Assembly: GCA_030263285.1 (NCBI GenBank)
Contig: SZYB01000003.1
Coordinates: forward strand, 145,872-209,871
DNA: 64,000 nt
From: Bergeyella sp.
GTDB taxonomy: Bacteria; Bacteroidota; Bacteroidia; Flavobacteriales; Weeksellaceae
Direction: 5' to 3'
This document shows, one piece after another, positions 25,330 to 35,574 of this stretch. Each line of letters starts with the position of its first letter. Positions within the stretch are counted from its first letter, which is position 1. A model generated the notes under the pieces. That model made no database searches, was not told the DNA's origin, and worked only from the letters and a program-made list of their open reading frames with translations. The translations under genes and the position numbers were made by a program.

Positions 25330-28300
25330 ATGAACAGAATTATACAATTAAGCCTCCAGAAGAGACTCGTTTTTTTCTCCTTATTTGTACTCTTGGCTTT
25401 GTTTGGGTATTATTCTTGGAAACAGTTGTCTGTCGAAGCCTATCCGGATATTGCAGATGTAACTTCACAGGTGGTTACTCAGGTGCCGGGATTGGCTGCT
25501 GAGGAGATAGAACAACAAATTACTATCCCTATAGAGCGTCAGCTGAACGGGCTTCCCGGGATGCATGTGATGAGAAGCAAAAGCACATTTGGGCTTTCCA
25601 TTATTACGATTGTCTTCAATGATGGAATAGATGATTACTGGGCAAGAATGAGAATACAGGAAAGGCTCAATGAGTTGGAACTTCCCTATGATGCAATGCC
25701 CAGGTTGGATCCTCTTACTTCTCCCATCGGAGAGATATACCGATATATTATAGAGGGAAGAGATCATGATTTGAGAGAGCTTACAGATCTGCAGAATTTT
25801 GTCATTATTCCCAGGATAAAGCAGGTTTCTGGTGTCGTGGATGTAACCAATTTTGGGGGCATTACGACCCAATATCAGGTGGAGATCAATCCACAAAAAA
25901 TGGAGCAGTATAACCTTTCATTAAAGGAGGTAATAGAGACCATAGAAAATAATAACACCAATGCAGGAGGGAGTATCCTGACACGTGGAAATTTGGGGTA
26001 TGTAATACGGGGTATCGGGCTCATAAAGGACTTGAATGACCTGGGGAAGACGGTAGTAAAAAGTGAAAAGGGAGTTCCTGTTTTCCTAAATGATATCGGG
26101 GAACTTAGATACGGAAATCTTGAGCAAAAAGGCACACTAGGCTATACAGATAGGGAAAAAAATTATTCGCAGAGTATAGAGGGGATAGTTCTTTTACTGA
26201 AAGGTGAAAATCCTTCTGTAGTACTGGAGGGGATACATAAGGCGGTAAAAGAGCTTAATGAGGATATTCTTCCCCCGGGGGTGAAAATTCATCCTTTCAT
26301 GGACAGAACCGATTTGGTAAAAACTACCCTAAATACCGTATCTCATACTTTGCTGGAGGGGATAGGCCTGGTTATTATAGTACTCATTGTTTTTTTAGGA
26401 AGCTGGAGGGGAGCATTGTTGGTAGCTATTACCATCCCTTTGTCGTTGCTCATTGCTTTTCTACTCATGTATTTTACTAATATTCCAGCAAATTTACTGT
26501 CTCTAGGGGCGATAGACTTTGGGATTATTGTGGATGGTTCTATTGTTATGCTGGAGACTATTCTCAAGAAAAGAGAAGAAAATCCAGATGAACCCTTAAA
26601 CGAAAAGACTATTTATAAGAAAGTGAGCGAGGTAGCCCGACCTATTTTTTTTGCAACGGTTATTATCATTACGGCTTATTTACCTTTATTTGCTTTTGAA
26701 AGAGTAGAAAAAAAATTATTTACTCCCATGGCCTTTACTGTGGGATATGCTCTTTTTGGAGCTCTATTGGTGGCCTTATTGCTTATCCCCGGACTTGCCT
26801 ATACGATTTATAAAAAGCCTCAGAAAATTTATCATAACAAGTGGCTTTCGTTTTTAGGTCAGTGGTATCATGGTGCGATAAAAAAGATCATGGAAAGACC
26901 CAGAAGAGTGTGGATTCCTCTTGTCATTACCGTAGTGTCTTCAGTTTTTCTTACGATGCGTGTGGGTAAAGATTTTCTTCCACCATTGGATGAAGGATCT
27001 ATTTGGTTGCAGGTGCAGTTGCCTCCGGGTATTTCCGTGCAAAAATCAAGAGAGATGAGTGATATTTTCCGTGCCAGAACCATGAAATATGGAGAGGTAA
27101 CTTATATCATGGTACAATCGGGAAGGAATGATGATGGTACGGATCCATGGACGCCTTCTCACTTTGAAGTTTCGATTGGTATAAAGCCTTACAAAGAATG
27201 GCCGAGAGGGAAAATTAAGGCAGATCTTATAGAAGAGCTTTCAAAGGAGTACGAACAGTTACCGGGGTATACTGTGGGTTTTTCGCAACCTATGATCGAT
27301 GGGGTTATGGATAAGATCTCGGGGGCGCATAGTGAGTTGGTGGTAAAAGTATATGGAGAGGATTTTAAGGAAACCCGCAGGATAGCAGATAAGGTTTTAA
27401 AACTTCTTAAAAAAGTTTCGGGGGCTGTGGATTTGGCTATAGATCAGGAACCTCCTTTACCTCAACTCCAGATTTTGGCAGATAGAGATAAGATAGCGCA
27501 ATATGGGCTCAATGTTTCGGATGTGGCGGAGCTTATAGAGGTGGCAATAGGGGGAAAGGCTGTTTCTCAGATTTTTTCCGGCAACAAAGTATATGATATT
27601 ATTTGTCGGTACGACGAAAAAAGCAGAGATACCCCGGAAAAAATTGCCAATCTCATGCTTACTTCTACTACGGGCGCAAAAATTCCGCTCTCTCAGGTTG
27701 CTACCGTAAAACTGGCCACCGGAGAAAGCACCATTACCAGAGAGATGAATAAAAGGCACCTTACGGTAAAGCTCAACATAAGGAACAGGGACCTGAACTC
27801 TCTGCTGAATGAGGCGCAAAAAAGCATAGAAGAGAATATAAAATATGATCATAAGAAATACCATATAAAATGGGGAGGGCAGTTTGAAAATCAAAACAGA
27901 GCGTACACAAGACTTTCGGTCATTGTACCGATTGCCCTGGCTATTATGTTTTTACTGCTTTACGGAATGTTTGGAGAGTTTCATCAAGCGGTTCTGCTTA
28001 TGAGTATTGTACCGTTGGCGCTGTTTGGGGGGATGCTTGCCCTTAACATTCGGGGAATGACGCTTAATGTATCTTCTTCGGTAGGTTTTATTGCTCTTTT
28101 TGGAGTGGCGATACAGAATGGAGTGATTATGATCTCCCATATCAATGAGCTGAGAAAATCGGGTCTGGGTCTTATGGAGTCTGTGATAGAAGGTTCTGGA
28201 GATAGGTTTCGTCCAGTACTTATGACGGCCACGGTGGCAGTACTGGGTTTGTTTCCGGCTTCTTTAGCGACAGGAATAGGATCAGACGTTCAGAGACCTC

Positions 28301-28458
28301 TGGCTACAGTTATCGTGTATGGACTTCTATTTTCTACCATCATTACACTTTTTGTATTGCCAGCTCTTTATTATATGGTGGAAAGGAAATGGGGAAAGGT
28401 ATCACCTCATCACATTCAGAAGAGAAGATTAATCACGGATAGAAATGAACAGGGATGA
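25330..28458 (+). CDS. CusA/CzcA family heavy-metal RND efflux pump
   Basis: A proton-driven trimeric exporter, 1042 residues, with the standard 12-helix RND layout: TM1 at about residues 10-28, a porter loop, TM2-7 around 340-500, a second loop, and the C-terminal helices around 860-1020. The heavy-metal subclass is shown by VEAYPDIADVTSQVVTQVPG, DPLTSPIGEIYRYIIEG and the TM4 motif GAIDFGIIVDGSIVMLE. In that motif the DFG-x3-DG form resembles divalent-cation exporters (CzcA) rather than the copper/silver CusA form. Substrate is inferred. The TolC-like gene overlaps its stop by four bases (ATGA), typical of translational coupling. Confidence 0.93.
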   Translation: MNRIIQLSLQKRLVFFSLFVLLALFGYYSWKQLSVEAYPDIADVTSQVVTQVPGLAAEEIEQQITIPIERQLNGLPGMHVMRSKSTFGLSIITIVFNDGIDDYWARMRIQERLNELELPYDAMPRLDPLTSPIGEIYRYIIEGRDHDLRELTDLQNFVIIPRIKQVSGVVDVTNFGGITTQYQVEINPQKMEQYNLSLKEVIETIENNNTNAGGSILTRGNLGYVIRGIGLIKDLNDLGKTVVKSEKGVPVFLNDIGELRYGNLEQKGTLGYTDREKNYSQSIEGIVLLLKGENPSVVLEGIHKAVKELNEDILPPGVKIHPFMDRTDLVKTTLNTVSHTLLEGIGLVIIVLIVFLGSWRGALLVAITIPLSLLIAFLLMYFTNIPANLLSLGAIDFGIIVDGSIVMLETILKKREENPDEPLNEKTIYKKVSEVARPIFFATVIIITAYLPLFAFERVEKKLFTPMAFTVGYALFGALLVALLLIPGLAYTIYKKPQKIYHNKWLSFLGQWYHGAIKKIMERPRRVWIPLVITVVSSVFLTMRVGKDFLPPLDEGSIWLQVQLPPGISVQKSREMSDIFRARTMKYGEVTYIMVQSGRNDDGTDPWTPSHFEVSIGIKPYKEWPRGKIKADLIEELSKEYEQLPGYTVGFSQPMIDGVMDKISGAHSELVVKVYGEDFKETRRIADKVLKLLKKVSGAVDLAIDQEPPLPQLQILADRDKIAQYGLNVSDVAELIEVAIGGKAVSQIFSGNKVYDIICRYDEKSRDTPEKIANLMLTSTTGAKIPLSQVATVKLATGESTITREMNKRHLTVKLNIRNRDLNSLLNEAQKSIEENIKYDHKKYHIKWGGQFENQNRAYTRLSVIVPIALAIMFLLLYGMFGEFHQAVLLMSIVPLALFGGMLALNIRGMTLNVSSSVGFIALFGVAIQNGVIMISHINELRKSGLGLMESVIEGSGDRFRPVLMTATVAVLGLFPASLATGIGSDVQRPLATVIVYGLLFSTIITLFVLPALYYMVERKWGKVSPHHIQKRRLITDRNEQG

Positions 28459-29741
28459 AAACGATAACTCTAGTTCTTAGTTTTTGGGGTCTGTTATTTT
28501 TTGAGGAATGCAATGCACAGAAGGTAGACACGGCTTTTGCAAAAGAGAAAATAGAATACAAAAGATATCTGGCAGAGGTAGGAAAAAGCAATGCAGCCTA
28601 TGCGGCAGAAAAATTTAATATAACTATAAGCAAAGCCTTTGTAGATGCCTCCAAAGTATTTCCGGATCCAGAGTTGGAAATGGGATGGAACGATCACGGA
28701 CAAAGGAGAATGAATATGGGATATGGGTTTGTCACCTCGGTAAATTGGACATTAGAGCTTGGAGGAAAGAGAAGGTCTAGAATAGACCTAGCAAAAAATG
28801 AGGCATTATTATCGGAATTTTTGTTAGAGGATTATTTTCGTAATCTTCGGGCAGATGCCACCCTTGCTTTTCTGGAGGCAATTCAAAAGCGTCTTTTGCT
28901 AGAGGTACAGCATAACTCTTATGCTCAGATGAAGAAAATATCCGATTCGGACAGTATCAGATATCACTTGGGAGATCTCTCGGAGGTAGATGCAAAACAG
29001 AGTAATCTGGAGGCAGGAGTGCTGCTCAATGAGGTGTTTTCCGCCGAAGCAGAATTTAAAAATTCTCTTACCCAACTTTCCCTACTTATGGGAAAGGACA
29101 TGAGCGATACGCTAATGTATCCTCTGGGTAAATTAGAAAATTTTTATAGAGACTTTTCCCTGAAAGATCTCATACTTGAGGCTCAAAATAAAAGAGCAGA
29201 TCTTAAAGCCGCTCTACAAAGCAACCGGGTCTCTCAAAGTATGCTAAAACTTGCAAAAGCAAATAGAGCTTTAGATTTGGGTTTGTCTTTGGGCATGGAA
29301 TATGATGCGTACAACAGGAACTATATAGCGCCTACTCCCTCTCGTTCTACTATTAACGTAGGGGTTGCAATTCCTATAAAATTCTCCAACAACAGAACAG
29401 GAGACCTTCGTGCAGCACAGTACAGATTATTGCAATCTCAGCAGGAGTACAGACAAATAGAACTTGTGATACAGAGCGAGGTAGTGCAAGCCTATCATAC
29501 CTACCTTGCAAGACAAAAACAGGTAAAACAGTTCAATTTGGGTTTACTTAGGGAGTCAAAAGTCATTTTGGAGGGGAAGATATACAGTTATAAAAGAGGG
29601 GAAAGTTCGCTTCTGGAAGTACTTAATGCCCAGCGTACACATAACGATGTACAGAAAGATTATTATGATACGCTTTATAGTTATGCAGCGGCTTTGGTAG
29701 AACTGGAGCGCACGGTAGGGATTTGGGATATCGATTTTTAA
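28455..29741 (+). CDS. TolC-family outer-membrane efflux channel
   Basis: Outer-membrane factor for the RND pump, 428 residues. It has a Sec signal peptide (cleavage probably after ECNAQ, about residue 22) and the two repeated OEP regions of long alpha-helices. Clear signatures are VNWTLELGGKRRSRIDLAKNE in the first half and VGVAIPIKFSNNRTGDLRAA in the second, then the helical end YKRGESSLLEVLNAQRTHND. It overlaps the pump gene by four bases and completes the tripartite exporter. Confidence 0.9.
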   Translation: MKTITLVLSFWGLLFFEECNAQKVDTAFAKEKIEYKRYLAEVGKSNAAYAAEKFNITISKAFVDASKVFPDPELEMGWNDHGQRRMNMGYGFVTSVNWTLELGGKRRSRIDLAKNEALLSEFLLEDYFRNLRADATLAFLEAIQKRLLLEVQHNSYAQMKKISDSDSIRYHLGDLSEVDAKQSNLEAGVLLNEVFSAEAEFKNSLTQLSLLMGKDMSDTLMYPLGKLENFYRDFSLKDLILEAQNKRADLKAALQSNRVSQSMLKLAKANRALDLGLSLGMEYDAYNRNYIAPTPSRSTINVGVAIPIKFSNNRTGDLRAAQYRLLQSQQEYRQIELVIQSEVVQAYHTYLARQKQVKQFNLGLLRESKVILEGKIYSYKRGESSLLEVLNAQRTHNDVQKDYYDTLYSYAAALVELERTVGIWDIDF

Positions 29742-29752
29742 AACAAAAAGAT

Positions 29753-30487
29753 ATGAAACGGTTATATACCTTTATTGTTTTGTTTGTCTTTCATACGTAT
29801 TTTTATGCTCAGGAAAGAGTAAAAGATTTTCCGCGGAAGGAGAGCAGAGAGGAAGAAATTTTTGGAAAGGTTTACTGGAGAGTAAAGGCCGGGCTCAACA
29901 TATCCGATATCGGTGGAGAAGATATAGATTATATTTTTTTAGATAACAGAACCCGTAACAAAATGGGGTACATGTTGGGAGCTTGCGCGTATACCTGGTT
30001 CTCAAAAAAATGGGGTTTGAGCCACGGATTATCCCTCAACCAAAGAAATATAGGGGTTAATATTTCGGACAAAATAAACGGAAAATACAGTACTATATTC
30101 AGAGAACATTATATAGAAATGGCTCCGATAACGGCAATGTACCATATAAGGGATTTTAAGGTTTTTGCGGGACCCTATGTTTCGACTTTGGTAGCTGCGA
30201 GTATAGACAGAAAAGATAAAGAGGGCAACGTTTATAAGGACACGAGTATTTTTGGGTCGGCAGATAACAACGAAGAAGAAAGCAGGTATATGCAAAAATT
30301 AGATTATGGTTTTGAGTTGGGGGTAGACTATGATATAAATAGTAAAATGAGCTTGGGAGCGACTTACAATTTGGGATTTGCAGATATTTTTCAGTACGCA
30401 AACAGTTACACCAATGGGTCTGGAAAGACAGACAGAATAAGAATTTATAATAGAGGTTTTGTCTTTACACTGAGTTACAAATTATAA
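29753..30487 (+). CDS. outer-membrane beta-barrel protein (PorT-like) at the end of the efflux operon
   Basis: A 244-residue protein with a signal peptide ending FYAQ (about residue 20) followed by a predicted beta barrel: WRVKAGLNISDIGGED, YMLGACAYTWFSKKWGLSHG, FKVFAGPYVSTLVAAS, MSLGATYNLGFADIF and a C-terminal aromatic strand (FVFTLSYKL). This is the PorT/OmpA-like barrel type common in Bacteroidetes; no function can be named. It starts 11 bases after the TolC gene, so it is the fourth gene of the efflux operon, and an intrinsic terminator follows. The ATG at 29753 was preferred over an upstream in-frame start because only it yields a signal peptide at the N terminus. Confidence 0.75.
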   Translation: MKRLYTFIVLFVFHTYFYAQERVKDFPRKESREEEIFGKVYWRVKAGLNISDIGGEDIDYIFLDNRTRNKMGYMLGACAYTWFSKKWGLSHGLSLNQRNIGVNISDKINGKYSTIFREHYIEMAPITAMYHIRDFKVFAGPYVSTLVAASIDRKDKEGNVYKDTSIFGSADNNEEESRYMQKLDYGFELGVDYDINSKMSLGATYNLGFADIFQYANSYTNGSGKTDRIRIYNRGFVFTLSYKL

Positions 30488-30518
30488 GCTTGTCTTTGGC
30501 GCTACTCATCCGCAAAAT

Positions 30519-30567
30519 AAAAAGCTACCCCCCCTCCCCTGTTCTTTTCTAAGGGACGGCTTTTTTG
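30519..30567. terminator. bidirectional terminator between the efflux operon and metE
   Basis: AAAAAGC (ending about 30525) pairs with GCTTTTTT (from about 30559), enclosing an inner CCC/GGG pairing; the A-run on one side and T-run on the other allow termination in both directions. It lies between the convergent beta-barrel gene and metE. Confidence 0.7.
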
Positions 30568-30607
30568 ATAAGGCTGAAAGAATTTTATCTCTCGTTCTTA
30601 AAAATTT

Positions 30608-32914
30608 TTAGGATGCGTTTCTCGCTTCTTTGGCAGCGTCTACCATACGCTGTAGGGCGGCTTCGGTCTCTTCCCAGTTTCGGGTCTTGAGTCCGCAGTC
30701 AGGGTTTACCCAGAGTTGTGCGGGGGGAATTACTTTTTTTGCTTTATCCAGAAGATCGAGTATTTCTTCTTTGGATGGCACTCTGGGGGAGTGTATGTCG
30801 TACACACCGGGACCTATATCGTTAGGATATTTAAAATCTGAGAATGCATTAAGCAGTTCCATCTGACTTCTGGAGCATTCTATAGTGATTACATCTGCAT
30901 CCATCAGTGCAATCGATTGTATAATATCATTAAACTCAGAATAGCACATGTGCGTATGAATCTGCGTCGAATCTTTCACACCACATGACGAGATCAAAAA
31001 ACAATTTACTGTCCATTGCAGGTAGAATTCCCAGTTTTTCTTTCTTAGAGGCAAGCCTTCTCGTATGGCGGGTTCGTCTATTTGGATAATTTTTATTCCG
31101 GCTTTTTCCAGGTCTGTCACCTCGTCTCTTATGGCAAGGGCAATCTGCTTACAGGTAAGAGACCTAGGCTGATCATCCCGTACAAAGGACCATTGGAGGA
31201 TGGTAACAGGTCCTGTGAGCATCCCCTTTACCCATTTAGAGGTAAGAGACTGGGCATAGGTAGACCAAAATACCGTCATTGGGTGAGGTCTGGATACGTC
31301 TCCGTAAATGATAGGAGGTTTTACGCATCTGCTTCCGTAGCTCTGCACCCAACCATTTTGTGTAAACGCAAATCCGTCCAGCTGCTCACCAAAATATTCT
31401 ACCATATCATTTCTTTCAAATTCTCCATGTACCAGCACATCAATTCCTAAATTTTCTTGTTTACGAACGGTTTCTTCTATCTCTTTTTTTATGAGACGGT
31501 CATATTCTGCCTGGGTGAGCTCCTGTTTTTTCAGACGTGCTCTCCAGCTTCTCACTTCTTTGGTCTGAGGAAAAGATCCTATGGTCGTGGTAGGGAATAA
31601 GGGGAGCTTTAGGGTGTCTTGCTGAATCTTTTTTCGAATAGCAAACTTACTTTTTCTTCTGGCAAAGGTGTCATCTGTAGATTCTATCCTTTTCTTTACT
31701 GGATTTTTATGAATAAGGCCGGAGTTTTTCCTATTGTCTATAGATTTTTGGTTGTCACAATAGAGTTGTAAAAACTCTTCTCTAGGCTTCTCTTCCGAGA
31801 GTTCTCTGAGCGTGCATATTTCTCTCAGTTTTTGTTTGGCAAAGGCAAGCCAATCTTTTATTTCTGCAGAGAGTGTTTCTTCTTTCGTTTCCAGATCCAG
31901 ATCACAGGGGGAGTGCAGGAGAGAGCAAGATGAGGAGATAAATATTCTGTCTTTCCCTAGTTTTTCTTTTGCTTTCTTTATGATTTTCAGAGATTTGGAA
32001 AAATCGTTTTTCCATATATTTCTTCCATCTACCACTCCCAGTGATAAAAAGGATTTTGGGGGAAATGAGGAGAGAACCGAGTCCAGCTGATTAGGATCTC
32101 TTACCAAATCGATATGCAGCGCGTCTACGGGAAGTTGGGCAGCCAAAGAGACCTGATCCTTTAGACCTTCAAAATAGGTGGCAACTAAAAATTTTAGTTC
32201 GGGGAAAGTTTCTTTTATTTTCGCGTAGGTCTTTACATAAAGATTTTCTGCTTTTTTGTTTAGGTCTAGAGCGAGAAAAGGCTCGTCCAACTGAATCCAT
32301 TCTGCACCATTGTCCCTGAGCTCTGTAAAAATTTCAAAATATATTTTTAAGAGTTTCGGAAGAAGATTTAGTTTATCAAAATTCTCGTCTTTTTCTTTGC
32401 CTAAAAGTAAATAGCTAACGGGACCTATAATCACAGGTTTTGCTTTAAATCCTGCATTTTTTGCTTCTATAAATTCCTCTGTAATTTTTTTTGATAAAAA
32501 AGAAAATTCCTGATTTTTATAAAATTCTGGCACTATATAATGGTAGTTGGTGTCAAACCACTTGGTCATTTCCATGGCGGTGATATCGTATCCTTCTTTT
32601 TGATATCCCCTTGCCATGGCAAAATAGATATCTATAAGAGAATTATTAAAATGTCGGAGAATTTCGTTATATCTCTTGGGTACAGCGCCTAATGTAAGAG
32701 ATAGGTCAAGAACGTGATCATAAAATGAGAAATCGTTTGTAGCCACAAAATCCATTCCTGCATTTTTTTGTAGAGTCCAGTTTTCCAAACGAATTTTTTT
32801 GCCTACTTCTATAAGTTCATCTCTGGAAATTTTTCCGCTCCAGTATCGTTCTGAAGCTTTTTTCAGCTCTCTTTCGCTCCCTATTCTCGGGTAGCCTAGA
32901 ATGTGTGTTTGCAT
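30608..32914 (-). CDS. metE: cobalamin-independent methionine synthase MetE
   Basis: Transfers the methyl group of 5-methyltetrahydropteroyl-triglutamate to homocysteine. At 768 residues it has the full two-barrel structure: the N-terminal half begins with the family signature HILGYPRIGSERELKKA, and the C-terminal catalytic half begins around residue 440 with LFPTTTIGSFPQTKEVR. The zinc ligands are present: His and Cys in IHTHMCYSEF, Glu in ITIECSRSQ and Cys in NPDCGLKTR. It stands alone on the - strand. No cobalamin or SAM riboswitch could be found in the 430 bases upstream; the promoter is not clear. Confidence 0.97.
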   Translation of the reverse strand: MQTHILGYPRIGSERELKKASERYWSGKISRDELIEVGKKIRLENWTLQKNAGMDFVATNDFSFYDHVLDLSLTLGAVPKRYNEILRHFNNSLIDIYFAMARGYQKEGYDITAMEMTKWFDTNYHYIVPEFYKNQEFSFLSKKITEEFIEAKNAGFKAKPVIIGPVSYLLLGKEKDENFDKLNLLPKLLKIYFEIFTELRDNGAEWIQLDEPFLALDLNKKAENLYVKTYAKIKETFPELKFLVATYFEGLKDQVSLAAQLPVDALHIDLVRDPNQLDSVLSSFPPKSFLSLGVVDGRNIWKNDFSKSLKIIKKAKEKLGKDRIFISSSCSLLHSPCDLDLETKEETLSAEIKDWLAFAKQKLREICTLRELSEEKPREEFLQLYCDNQKSIDNRKNSGLIHKNPVKKRIESTDDTFARRKSKFAIRKKIQQDTLKLPLFPTTTIGSFPQTKEVRSWRARLKKQELTQAEYDRLIKKEIEETVRKQENLGIDVLVHGEFERNDMVEYFGEQLDGFAFTQNGWVQSYGSRCVKPPIIYGDVSRPHPMTVFWSTYAQSLTSKWVKGMLTGPVTILQWSFVRDDQPRSLTCKQIALAIRDEVTDLEKAGIKIIQIDEPAIREGLPLRKKNWEFYLQWTVNCFLISSCGVKDSTQIHTHMCYSEFNDIIQSIALMDADVITIECSRSQMELLNAFSDFKYPNDIGPGVYDIHSPRVPSKEEILDLLDKAKKVIPPAQLWVNPDCGLKTRNWEETEAALQRMVDAAKEARNAS

Positions 32915-33343
32915 CTACTATTGATTATTATTAATTATTTATAAAAATAGTTTATCAGATGTTTCCTATATCTTTAAAAAAAGTAAACGCGATACAGACG
33001 AATGCATCTACTTCAACCAGAATTACTTATGGACGAAACGCGATTTCCCACTATAAAAATGAAACAGGTAAACCAGCGGTCAAACTATAATACGTAAATG
33101 TAGGGATTATATTTTCTTTTTTTGCTTTATAGGACATAGTATATGCGAAAAATTAAATTTTAGAGCAATTTGAACTCTCAATAATTTCACAAACATCCAA
33201 AAGAGATTACTTTTTATAAAATGCTGTATATAAAACATTTAAATATGATTAATGATTTAACCTATCAAAAATCATAGGTGAAATATTTTTTTATTAATGA
33301 AATGTTAGAGATAAAACCTATTTTTGTTTGTTCTAAATAAAAT
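32915..33343. promoter_or_regulatory. A+T-rich divergent spacer between metE and the TonB receptor
   Basis: No gene is visible. The stretch holds a direct repeat AAACGCGAT (32985-32993 and 33036-33044), a small hairpin ACCTAT/ATAGGT (33260-33279), and a + strand -7 element TATTTTTG (33319-33326) 18 bases before the receptor start. Iron or methionine control sites would be expected here but none can be named from sequence. Confidence 0.4.
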
Positions 33344-35485
33344 ATGATAATGAAGTCTTTGAATCTTTTTGTTGCAATTGTGTTTTTTACCAATTCGTTT
33401 GCACAAAGTAATAGTACCAAGGTAAAAATAAAGGATTCTTTGCGGCATAATCTTGAGGGAGTAATAGTCACCGCAACACGTTCGCCACAGGACGTCAAAA
33501 AATCGACAACCTCTGTTTTCGTGCTGAACAAACAAGATATCAAAGATCAGTCTTTAATATCATCAGATATCAGTAATATACTGGGCTTTAGCGTCCCGGG
33601 GTTTGCTTTTGGAAACAATCAGGTGGGCAACAGAGGTCAAACCCTTAGAGGTAGAGATGTCTTGGTCATGATAGATGGTATTCCTCAGTCCAGTCCTCTA
33701 AGAAAAAGTGACAGAAATATAAGAACTATAGATCCCTCTGTAATAGAAAGGATAGAGGTAGTAAAGGGGGCTACTTCCATATATGGAAACGGAGCAGGAG
33801 GAGGGATTGTAAACTATATTACGAAAGCTCCGGATAAGAATAACGACAGGTACATTTCTGGTAAAACCGTATTTGGATTTACGAGCCATAATTTTCTTAA
33901 CGATAAAATGTTTCGCTCTGAGGGGGGAGCGGGCCCAAGGGTGTCACAAAGTTTCTACGGACGTATAAAAAAAATAGATTACATCGTCAGCGGAACTTAC
34001 ACACGTACGGGGGTTAGGATAGACGGGGAAGATCAAATTCAGAATCCGCGTTATGGTCTGGGAGAGAGTAATATATATAATGTATTTGCCAAAGTGGGAT
34101 ACAATATAGATGACAAGAGTAGGATGGAACTCATGTATAACTATTTCTCCAGCCTTCAAAATTCGAAATATATTCTGAAAAAAGGCAAGTACGGACAGAT
34201 TCCTTCCACCGGAATTTTGGGAAAAAGAAGAGGGGTAGAAGAGGGAACAAAGTATAATCACAATGCCTATCTGAGTTACAGGAATAAAGAGATATTTAGA
34301 AATACAAGTTTGGCATCCACTTTATATTTCCGAGACTTTTATACCATCTACGACTACAGAGGACCTAAAAGATGGGTGACGGGGGGACAGGCGGGTATCT
34401 CGGACAAAAAATATGGTCTGAGGACAGATTTCAATACCGTGTTTAGGAAAAATGATAAAGCTTACCTGTATCTTACTTATGGTTTAGATTTATTAAAGGA
34501 AAATACCATTCAACCCTTGGTAGACGGTAGGATTTGGGTGCCCGATTTGGAATTAAATTCTCTGGCGCCGTTTGTACAAGGAAGGTTTTTGTTATCACCT
34601 GAACTTACCCTTAATACAGGCTTGAGATGGGATTTGATCAACGTGAAAGTGCCTGATTATACTACACTTCCTTCTGGAGATGAAATTGCTTATGACATCA
34701 AGGGTGGGACTCTTCGGTACAAAAACTTATCCTATAATCTGGGGGTAAATTACGGCTTTACAGAAAATTTCCAATTCTATACTTCTTATTCCAGAGGATT
34801 TAGTATTTACGATTTAGGCAGAACTTTAAGAGCCGCAAAGACCAATGTTTTGGAGAATATAGAGACCGATCCTGTGGTGGTAGACAGCTATGTTGTCGGG
34901 GTCAATACCCAAGTGTTGAAGACAGTTAATTTATCGGCGAGTTATTTTTATAATTATGCCCCTCTGGGTACAGAATTGCAGTCTGTCAATGGTTTTTGGG
35001 TAGTAGACAGAGCGCCGCAATATGTTCAGGGAGTAGAGGTTATTGCAGAGGCAAACCCTATAAAAAGTGTTCATTTGGGGGTATCTTATGTCTATCAGGA
35101 AGGGAAAAAAATAGGGAAAAATGATGAGAGAACTTACCTCAACGGAACGAGTATAGCAGCTCCCAGGCTAAATTCTTACATTAGGTACGGTAAAAGCAGA
35201 TACGAGTTGGGATTGTACCATCTCTACTCCTTTAAAAGAGACAGGTTTTCTCCCAATGCGAAAACAGGTCTCTATAAAGAGGGAGAAGGCCCGGTCAGTG
35301 CTTTTGGAATTGTAAACCTACAGGGCAGGTATAAAATTAACAGATCCATGAATGTAGGGTTGGGGATAGAAAATCTTTTCAATAAAACCTATTTCACACC
35401 CACGGCAATGTTTACTGCAAGAGATAATGAATACGTAAGAGCCAACGGAAGATATTATACTGTTTCGGTAAGCTATAAGTATTAA
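33344..35485 (+). CDS. TonB-dependent siderophore-type outer-membrane receptor
   Basis: A 713-residue outer-membrane active transporter. After a signal peptide (cleavage near FTNSFAQS, residue 21) comes the TonB-box-like segment LEGVIVTATRSPQDV and a plug domain with VLVMIDGIPQSSPL and RIEVVKGATSIYGNGAGGGI. A 22-strand barrel follows, ending in the usual NLFNKTYFTPTAMFTARD ... VSVSYKY. The plug and barrel ends resemble receptors for ferric hydroxamate/aerobactin-type siderophores, so iron uptake is likely though the ligand is inferred. Two ATGs (33344 and 33350) are two codons apart; the second (MKSLNLF) may be the real start. A -7 promoter element lies just upstream. Confidence 0.88.
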   Translation: MIMKSLNLFVAIVFFTNSFAQSNSTKVKIKDSLRHNLEGVIVTATRSPQDVKKSTTSVFVLNKQDIKDQSLISSDISNILGFSVPGFAFGNNQVGNRGQTLRGRDVLVMIDGIPQSSPLRKSDRNIRTIDPSVIERIEVVKGATSIYGNGAGGGIVNYITKAPDKNNDRYISGKTVFGFTSHNFLNDKMFRSEGGAGPRVSQSFYGRIKKIDYIVSGTYTRTGVRIDGEDQIQNPRYGLGESNIYNVFAKVGYNIDDKSRMELMYNYFSSLQNSKYILKKGKYGQIPSTGILGKRRGVEEGTKYNHNAYLSYRNKEIFRNTSLASTLYFRDFYTIYDYRGPKRWVTGGQAGISDKKYGLRTDFNTVFRKNDKAYLYLTYGLDLLKENTIQPLVDGRIWVPDLELNSLAPFVQGRFLLSPELTLNTGLRWDLINVKVPDYTTLPSGDEIAYDIKGGTLRYKNLSYNLGVNYGFTENFQFYTSYSRGFSIYDLGRTLRAAKTNVLENIETDPVVVDSYVVGVNTQVLKTVNLSASYFYNYAPLGTELQSVNGFWVVDRAPQYVQGVEVIAEANPIKSVHLGVSYVYQEGKKIGKNDERTYLNGTSIAAPRLNSYIRYGKSRYELGLYHLYSFKRDRFSPNAKTGLYKEGEGPVSAFGIVNLQGRYKINRSMNVGLGIENLFNKTYFTPTAMFTARDNEYVRANGRYYTVSVSYKY

Positions 35486-35574
35486 GCGAGAGGTTTAGCG
35501 GTTTATTTCTAATCTACAGGGTAGCTTTGCTTTAATGGGCAGAGATACTGTGTATTACATAATAACTGATACGT

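Noticed and set aside
32915..33300. Possible cobalamin or SAM riboswitch before metE
   Set aside because: No B12-box-like or SAM-I/SAM-II core sequence was found on the - strand; the spacer is A+T-rich and lacks the expected long paired regions.
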